A DNA stretch of 64,000 nt, from contig NC_079512.1 in NCBI RefSeq assembly GCF_000801105.2, positions 25,561,848 to 25,625,847 of the forward strand. The letters are read 5' to 3'. The translations under genes and the position numbers were made by a program. This DNA comes from Raphanus sativus (taxonomy: Eukaryota; Streptophyta; Magnoliopsida; Brassicales; Brassicaceae). The notes below the pieces were generated by a model. That model made no database searches, was not told the origin of the DNA, and was given only the letters and a program-made list of their open reading frames with translations. This document shows, one piece after another, positions 58,174 through 64,000 of the stretch (its first letter is position 1; each line of letters begins with the position of its first letter).

Positions 58174-58890
58174 TCTATACTATTAAAGTACAAGCATATT
58201 TGGATTTTTACTATGTTTACCCCTATTAAAGAGGCTTTCTTTTGTATCCATTAATGACATTTTGGACATTCTGCATTGGTTTCTTTTTTAATTGTTTTTG
58301 GTTTGTCATTAACCACCGGTTTCCTAATTCAATTTTGGTATGTGATTATTATGTATTTGATACTGCATCATTTTAATATTTTTCCAACCGGACATGTTTG
58401 AAACTGTATCATTTTTTCTCAAACTATTTAATAGTTTGGTTTTAAACCGCTTTTTCCTAAATATAATCCCAACTATCTAACAAAAATTATTTATAAAAAA
58501 TAAAAATTGTTTATTGGTTCAACCAGTGGTTCAACCGGTAACCGGATTTCGATTTTAGTAGTTTTTATTGGATTTTTAAATTTTGTTTTTTTTTTCAAAC
58601 CCGAACTGAATTTATCTTTGATCAACCGGTAATCCGTTCAACCGCAGGTCTCAGTCGAATTTCAAAACACCGATCAAAACTATAAAACTGTTATATTGAT
58701 TTATATTTAAAATATCTAATTCAAAATTAAAAACCTAAAAATACATGTATAATATAGTTTTACCGAACATAAATCTGGATATAAATACATATATGAGACG
58801 GATTATATAAATACATATACAAGACGTATTATATAAATGTGATTATATAAAATTTTCACCAAACATAAACCCGCGCGGGTCAAAATCTAG
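58174..58890 (+). mobile_element. non-autonomous Helitron E
   Basis: It starts TCTATACTATTAAAGTACAA after A (58173) and ends CAAAATCTAG at 58890. The palindrome ACCCGCGCGGGT (58869-58880) precedes the end. The next base is the first T of Helitron F. The interior (about 58500-58680) carries sequence related to the hAT-like element at 19916-20931 in reverse orientation. Confidence 0.8.
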
Positions 58891-59807
58891 TCTATACTAT
58901 TAAAGCAGGATCCTATTGGCTTTTTTACTAAAAATACCCTTTTCTTTAATAACATTGCATATTTTATTAAGGGTGATCAAGTAATATTAATAACACATCT
59001 ATATTGGGTCAGTTTTTTAAAAATCCAGCACATTGTTCACATCATCTCTTTTGGGCCATTTGGGCCGATTGACAAATCAGATTCAATTTTTATTTTTTTC
59101 TCGGATCGGGTTCGAGTCGGATTTTTCCGGGTCCGGGTGGGTTCGGTTCTCATGCATAAGAACCTGAAAAATAACCAAATAACCAAAATATCTAAAACGG
59201 GTTTGGTTATTTATACTCAGAGTAACCAAAGTATCCGATTCGGTTCAAATTTTTGTATCCAAATTACTCAAAAGTAACCAAAATGAACCAAAAATATCCA
59301 TTCTATACAGTTTTTTTTTGTAAACTTTTATCCAAACTATCATATTTTATCCAAAAATACTCAAAAGTACTAAAAATGACTACTATAGTTAACTTATGAT
59401 ATTAATTTAAAATATTAAAATAATTATAAATATAATTATAACATATATTTTTAGATATATATTCACATTTCGGGTATCTTCGGGTACTCATTTGGTTCTC
59501 GGTTCGGATCGGGTTCGGATCGGTTCTTCGGATATAGCAATTTAAAATTCATTCGGATATTTACCCCGGGTTTGATCGGGTTTGGGATCCTGATTTTTGG
59601 ATTGGTTTTGGATTGGTTCTTCGGGTCCGGATATTGTGATCAGGCCTATACTCATTTAAAATGAAACACGATAAAGAAATATAAAAAGCTTAAGTTTTTT
59701 ATAAAAAAACAAATATATGAAAATATGATATTTATTAAATATTTGTCAATTTAAAAAAAGATAAAAGAAAATAAACCCGCGCTTTAAAAGCGCGGGTCAA
59801 AATCTAG
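58891..59807 (+). mobile_element. non-autonomous Helitron F
   Basis: It starts TCTATACTATTAAAGCAGGA immediately after the CTAG of Helitron E and ends CAAAATCTAG before T (59808). The 3' hairpin is long: ACCCGCGCTTT and AAAGCGCGGGT around one base (59775-59797). The interior has GGTTCGGATCGGG-type repeats (59100-59640). It shares both termini with Helitron E. Confidence 0.82.
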
Positions 59808-59986
59808 TTTTCCCTTATTTATCCCGTCCTCTCTTCTTTCTTTTATGCAGTACAATCTTTTAACACATAAAATTATCTTTTAACTCGTGGTTTGGTTTGT
59901 ATAAAAAAAAGGAAGAATCGGGGACAAAATCAGGGTTTTTTTTGTCTCGCATAGTCTCTTCTGTCTCGATTGTCCCCGAACCAGCG

Positions 59987-60639
59987 ATGGAAAGATCCGA
60001 TCCTCCATCACCGAAGCGTCAGAAGAAGACGGAGGAGGAAACAACCCCCCGCTATAATGGCCGTCCCGAGGGTTTCGAATCCGACGAGTGCTCCGACGAG
60101 GAGATGGAGTTGTTCGACCAAGAGTTGGATAGGAGCGGCGGGGTTGGTGATTTCTATTTCTTTTCTTCTTGATTGATTGATTTGTCGAAATTTATTTTGT
60201 TGGTTTGTTTTGTTAGGGTTATGAAATCGACTTCAAGAAATTTCGTTACTGTTTTGGTTGGAGATCACTGGATCTGGACGATAGTACAATGGTTGATGAG
60301 CCTGAAACTAACAGAGATTTCGTAGCTACTTTGGTGAACCTCGCTCTCACCAAAACAAACACAGAAAGAGTTAGTATTTGTTCTTTTTTTTTTTTTTAAT
60401 GTTTTGTGTGCATGGGGATTTGATTGCTTTGTTTTTGGTCTTTGTAGGGAACAAGTTTGGAACTGGGCAAGATTTTGATTGCAAACTATCATCCATCCTG
60501 CGCAGTCACTTTCTACCTCTCATTCGAAGTCAATGATCCTACTTCAGATGGTAATCAGACAAAACCCTATCGTGCAGTGGTTCGCTACTTCCCGGGAGAC
60601 ATTGAAGTTGTCTCTTGCAATCCCAAAGAAAGTTGTTAG
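59987..60639 (+). CDS. cystatin/monellin-fold plant protein, copy A
   Basis: Three exons join in frame, 59987-60142, 60217-60369 and 60448-60639, giving 166 residues from MERSDPPSPKRQKK. The N-terminus is charged (SDECSDEEMELFDQELDRSGG). It is followed by GYEIDFKKFRYCFGWRSLDL, LVNLALTKTNTERGTSLELG and FYLSFEVNDPTSDG with YRAVVRYFPGDIEVVSC. This pattern matches the Brassicaceae cystatin-related (cystatin/monellin superfamily) proteins of unknown role; such genes lie near At5g05040-At5g05060, the expected position. The classic cystatin QxVxG inhibitor loop is not evident, so protease inhibition should not be assumed. The fold-back element and Helitrons end 164 bp upstream of its ATG. Confidence 0.75.
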
Positions 60640-61128
60640 AATTCTGCAAGAGATTGTTTTGAATCAATCCACCATTTGGATTTGAAGAGTGGTTTGTTAA
60701 TTTCTAATATCATAACCCATCTGTCTATGTTTGATGTTTAAGTGTATTTGAAGACTAATATAATATTTGCTACTTCAGTAGTTATATTTATCTAATTTGA
60801 ACGATCTTTTTGGAACGTTTTGAGTCACAACCTAAAAAGTCAAAATGCTCTTTCTGGCGTCTACCTTCTTTGAACCTTGGCCAAAACCAGCTTCTCTTTT
60901 CTGTATCGTAGTGACCACCACACTTGTAGATCGTGCAGTGGCTGCCACTATAGGTAATTTCCTCTCTTGTTGGTCATGGTCAGTCGTTGTTACTTTTAGG
61001 GTTTATGTATTTTGTGGATCCTAAACTGTTACTCTAGCATATCAAGTTATAAAAATGTGATTCGGATCAACTGAGTTTTGGTTATCTTTCAAGATCATTT
61101 ATATATATACATACGGGCCTACAGGTAT
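60640..61128. other. spacer between inverted cystatin-like copies
   Basis: 3' region of copy A, then unassigned sequence up to the target duplication of the hAT-like element. No gene seen. Confidence 0.4.
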
Positions 61129-61136
61129 GTTTCTTG

Positions 61137-61614
61137 CTTGGTTTAAAAAAGCGCTCGCTTAGAGCGCCATGGCGCTAGGCGAGGTGTGGTGACGTCCTCA
61201 TCGACTCAGCACCTCAAGGCGTGGCCACAGACACAAAACGAGCCCTTTCTACGCTTTCTTTCTAAAGGTCAAGGTGCATAAAGCAACAGCTTTACTGATT
61301 TTGAGGTCAAACCGAATTGGTTTGTCAAAATAAATTACTAAACCGAATAACAAACCTTAAGAACACATACCCTAAGTTTAAAGTTACGATTTTTAGCTAG
61401 TATTCTTTTCTCTATTCACGTGAATTCAAGGTTTTGATTTATTCTCTTCTTTTCTATCACTGGTAATTACACTGTTTTGAGTTCGACTTCTAGCTATATA
61501 TGCCTATGTTCATGCATGACCTTTCTTTGCTTTCATACACAAAGCGCGCCATAGAGCAAGGCGAGAGGCGAGACACCCGTTGCCTCACCTCGCCATGCGA
61601 TTTTTTAAACCAAG
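61137..61614. mobile_element. hAT-like MITE with perfect 8-bp target duplication
   Basis: The terminal inverted repeats are CTTGGTTTAAAAAAGCGC on the left and CTTGGTTTAAAAAATCGC on the right (reverse-complemented), one mismatch in 18. GTTTCTTG flanks both sides (61129-61136 and 61615-61622). An 8-bp target duplication is the hAT signature. Subterminal regions are rich in GGCGC/GCGAGG motifs, unlike the AT-rich centre. The element lies between cystatin-like copies A and B. 478 bp, non-coding. Confidence 0.85.
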
Positions 61615-61691
61615 GTTTCTTGACCACTAAATATGTAGGACATAAACACGACAACTTCAACAATGTGAAGGATGAAACAACGTAGCAGAGT

Positions 61692-62371
61692 TTATGTCCC
61701 TTTGGGATTGCAAGAGACAACTTCAATATCTCCTGGGAAGTAGCGAACCACAGCTCGATAGGGTTTTGTCTGATTACCATCTGAAGGATCATTGACTTGG
61801 AATGAGATGTAGAAAGAGAATCCACAAGATAGATGAAAGTTGGCAATCAAAATCTTGCCCAGTTCCAAGCTTGTTCCCTACCACACCAAAAAGACAAAAA
61901 AAAAACAAAGCAATCAATTAAATACCATATATGTTGTTTAATCAAGGAGTAGACAAAACACACAACACCTAACTCTTTCTGCGTTATGCTTAGTGAGAGC
62001 CAGGTTAGCCAACGTAGCGATAAAATCTTTGTTGGTTTCAGGCTCATCAACCATTGTGCTATCATCCAGATCCAGTGGTTTCCAACCAAAACAGTAGCGA
62101 AATTTCCTGAAGTCGATTTCATAACCCTAAAAATCAATTTTGGACAAATCAATCAAGAACAAACAAAAATCGTATTCACTACAAAAAAAAAAAGAAAAGA
62201 AAAGAAATCGAAATCACCAACCCCGCCGATCTTATCCAACTCTTGGTCGAACAGTTGCATGTCCTCGTCGGTGCACTCGTCGGAATCAAAATCCTCGGGA
62301 CGGCCATCATAGCAGGTTGTTTCTTCCTCCGTCTTCTGACGTTTCAGTGAAGGAGGATCGGATCTTTCCAT
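61692..62371 (-). CDS. cystatin/monellin-fold plant protein, copy B
   Basis: Three minus-strand exons join in frame, 62371-62222, 62126-61974 and 61877-61692, giving 162 residues from MERSDPPSLKRQKT. Exon boundaries and phases equal those of copy A, and most residues match (GYEIDF, RYCFGW, SLDLDD-type PLDLDDSTMVDEPETN, GTSLELGKILIANFH, FYISFQVNDPSDGNQ, YRAVVRYFPGDIEVVSCNP). It ends earlier, after NPKGT, because the sequence diverges at the end. It faces copy A tail to tail. The frame is open throughout, so it may be active. Function is unknown, as for copy A. Confidence 0.72.
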
Positions 62372-63250
62372 CGCTGGATCGGGAACCATCGAGACAGAGA
62401 CTATGCGAGAAAACCCTATTTTTCTTCAATATAGCATGCAGCTTATGACTCGTGAGCTAGCACTATCTGATCCAAAACCACGTAAATATCTGAGTCCGGT
62501 TCGGGTCAACCAAAATATATCTTAGACATATTTTAAAGTTTAATCTGATCTTTAATAAGGTTAGTGTTTTTTTTGGGATTTTTGAGTTTTCAAAAATAAT
62601 TTATTATAATTTGTGTGTTAGACACATCTAAATTTTTATAGAAAAAATTAGTACTAGTCTCGTATTTAAAATATAATGTTAGTCTAAATTTTTATCATTT
62701 GAACAAAAGTATCTTCATACATTTTGAAATTGTATTATATGCAAACCAGATTTAATAATATTTAAATTAAAAATAATATGTTAAAAACAAAACTTATGCT
62801 AAATACATTCAAACTTTTATATACTTTTTGTTTAGTAAAAGACATATTTTACATTAAAAATACATGTTTGTCAAATCTGGAATATGCCTCTTATAATCTT
62901 ATAATAACAAAAAAACAAATGTAGATTTTTGTTTTGTTGGTGATTAAATAAAGAATATTGGAATAATATGTAAATGTCAAGAATGATTTCAATAAAAAAA
63001 AAAGAAGTCTGAATTTTTTTCTGGCTTAACCCAAACGATTTTATGCCCGAAAGATATGTTGTCCAAAAGATTTTTGTCCAGAAAATAATTGTCGGGTTTA
63101 TATAACTAAGTGAAATCCAATAATTTATAGACTTCAAAACTTCGAGCCTAATTTACATATCTAAGTTAAATTTCATATTAAGTGTATTACACGAAAAAAA
63201 TATTCATATAAGCTTTTTATATTAAAAATACACGAAGATAATTTACATAT
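62372..63250. other. spacer between copy B and pseudogene copy C
   Basis: The leader of copy B ends near 62400. Beyond it is AT-rich DNA with no supported gene. Confidence 0.4.
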
Positions 63251-63734
63251 TCCGACGAGTGCACCTACTAGGACATGCAACTGTTCGATCGACCAAGAGT
63301 TGGATAAGATCGGCGGGGGTTATGAAATCGACTTCAAGAAATTTCGATACTGTTATCGTTGGAGAGCATATGATCTGGATGATATCTCATTGCCTTGCGA
63401 TCCTGAAACCAACAGATATTTTATCGCTAAGCTGGCGAACCTGGTTCTCACCAAGCACAACGAAGAAAGAGTTGGAATTTTTTATATTTTTGTGTCTTTT
63501 GTTTGTTCTCACCAACATGGTATTTGATTTGTCCTTTTGATGTGGTAGAGAACAAGGCTTGGAGTTGGGCAAGATTTTGATTACCAATTTTCATCCATCT
63601 TGTGAGATGACATTTTACATTTCATTCCAAGTCAATGATCCTTCAGATAATCAGACAAACCCTATCGAGCTGTGGTTCGCTACTTTCCTGGAGATATTGA
63701 AGTGGTTTCTTGCAATCCCAAAGAAAGTTGTTGA
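63251..63734 (+). pseudogene. cystatin-like copy C, truncated, lacking intron 1
   Basis: Similarity to copies A and B starts in mid exon 1 at CCGACGAGTGCACC, so about 36 N-terminal codons and the start are missing. Exon 1 has a TAG where copy B has GAG, and a 4-bp TCGA duplication breaks the frame (about 63285). Exons 1 and 2 are fused exactly at the old splice junction (63317/63318, GGCGGG then GGTTATGAA) with no intron. Intron 2 remains (63471-63548, GT..AG). Exon 3 has a 1-base insertion near its start (63557 region) and a further small deletion. It cannot encode the family protein. Confidence 0.8.
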
Positions 63735-64000
63735 ATTCTGTGAGAGATGTTTTGTAGCAAACTTAACCACCAGTCTCCTTTCTGTACCCAAACACATATA
63801 TCATCTTATCTATTCTATATATATGTGAAGCTGCTATTTCAAGGCGAATAAAAGTGTGCAACTTTTTTAATGTATCAGCTTGGTTGCTATCTTTTTCTTT
63901 AGATTATTGGTGTTTACGAGTGTATTGCATAACCTAAGATATATAGTATGGATAAATTAAATAGTTATTTAATATGGACCTTCATTTTTCTCATCTCAAA
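63735..64000. other. 3' flank of copy C
   Basis: AT-rich DNA with no supported feature up to the end of the window. Confidence 0.35.

Larger units (their letters stand above)
56679..59814. mobile_element. Mutator-like fold-back element split by two Helitrons
   Basis: The left end GGGAAAATTCCTTAAAAATA (56679) is mirrored by the right end. The last seven bases (59808-59814, TTTTCCC) are separated from the rest (ending 58173) by 1634 bp of Helitron. TTATTTATC flanks both sides (56670-56678 and 59815-59823), a perfect 9-bp target duplication typical of Mutator-like elements. The two arms, 56679-57000 and about 57831-58173, are inverted copies of each other, and each arm is itself nearly palindromic. 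Between them lies a second inverted repeat of CCGGATTCAAAAACTTGGAT type. The right arm has a 25-bp tandem duplication (58003-58051). Non-coding. Confidence 0.85.

Noticed and set aside
61490..61846. Minus-strand 118-codon frame over cystatin-like copy B
   Set aside because: It overlaps exon 3 of copy B out of frame; the three-exon model reproduces the conserved protein and is preferred.

Overview
This is nuclear DNA of a flowering plant in the mustard family (Brassicaceae), most likely a Brassica or close relative. Spliced genes with GT..AG introns lie in very AT-rich spacers. The recognisable genes, read left to right, match from memory the order of Arabidopsis thaliana chromosome 5 from about At5g04770 to At5g05060: CAT6, RPS17, OFP13, RTM2, a VPS36 relic, SUVH1, IP5P10, SUN1, delta-COP, then a cluster of small cystatin-like genes. 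Several genes that sit between these in Arabidopsis are absent, for example CPK1, NOL, ALA1, NAS1 and TOC34. That pattern fits one gene-depleted copy of an ancestral block in an ancient polyploid. The species and the gene-loss explanation are inference.

Layout. 1-5.8 kb is a transposon pile: a SINE, a Stowaway-like MITE, two Helitrons and a Harbinger-like MITE. 5.9-8.9 kb is the three-exon amino-acid transporter CAT6. 9-18 kb has no gene; it holds tandem repeats, a local duplication split by a 2.5-kb Helitron, and a truncated LINE. 18.8 kb is RPS17. 19.9-28.1 kb holds a hAT-like element, a Stowaway-like MITE and a full-length 6.25-kb LINE with a 20-bp target-site duplication. 30.8-47.5 kb is the gene-rich part: OFP13, RTM2, the VPS36 pseudogene, SUVH1, IP5P10, SUN1 and delta-COP. 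47.5-59.8 kb is repeat-rich again: hAT-like, CACTA-like and Helitron elements, and a Mutator-like fold-back element with two Helitrons nested in its terminal repeat. 60-63.8 kb holds three cystatin-like copies, two of them facing each other and one dead.

The genes do not form a pathway. They are ordinary plant housekeeping and regulatory genes: amino-acid import, ribosome, OVATE repressor, phloem sHSP-like protein, chromatin reader or methyltransferase, phosphoinositide phosphatase, nuclear-envelope SUN protein and COPI coat. I see no operon, CRISPR array, tRNA gene or rRNA gene. I found no convincing new biological system. The most informative observations are structural: nested transposons with exact boundaries, a Helitron whose empty site is still present in a paralogous copy, a decayed VPS36, exact loss of one intron in a cystatin-like pseudogene, and a shifted C-terminus in SUN1. 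Exon structures were worked out by hand from splice sites, reading phase and family knowledge, and have not been checked against transcripts.
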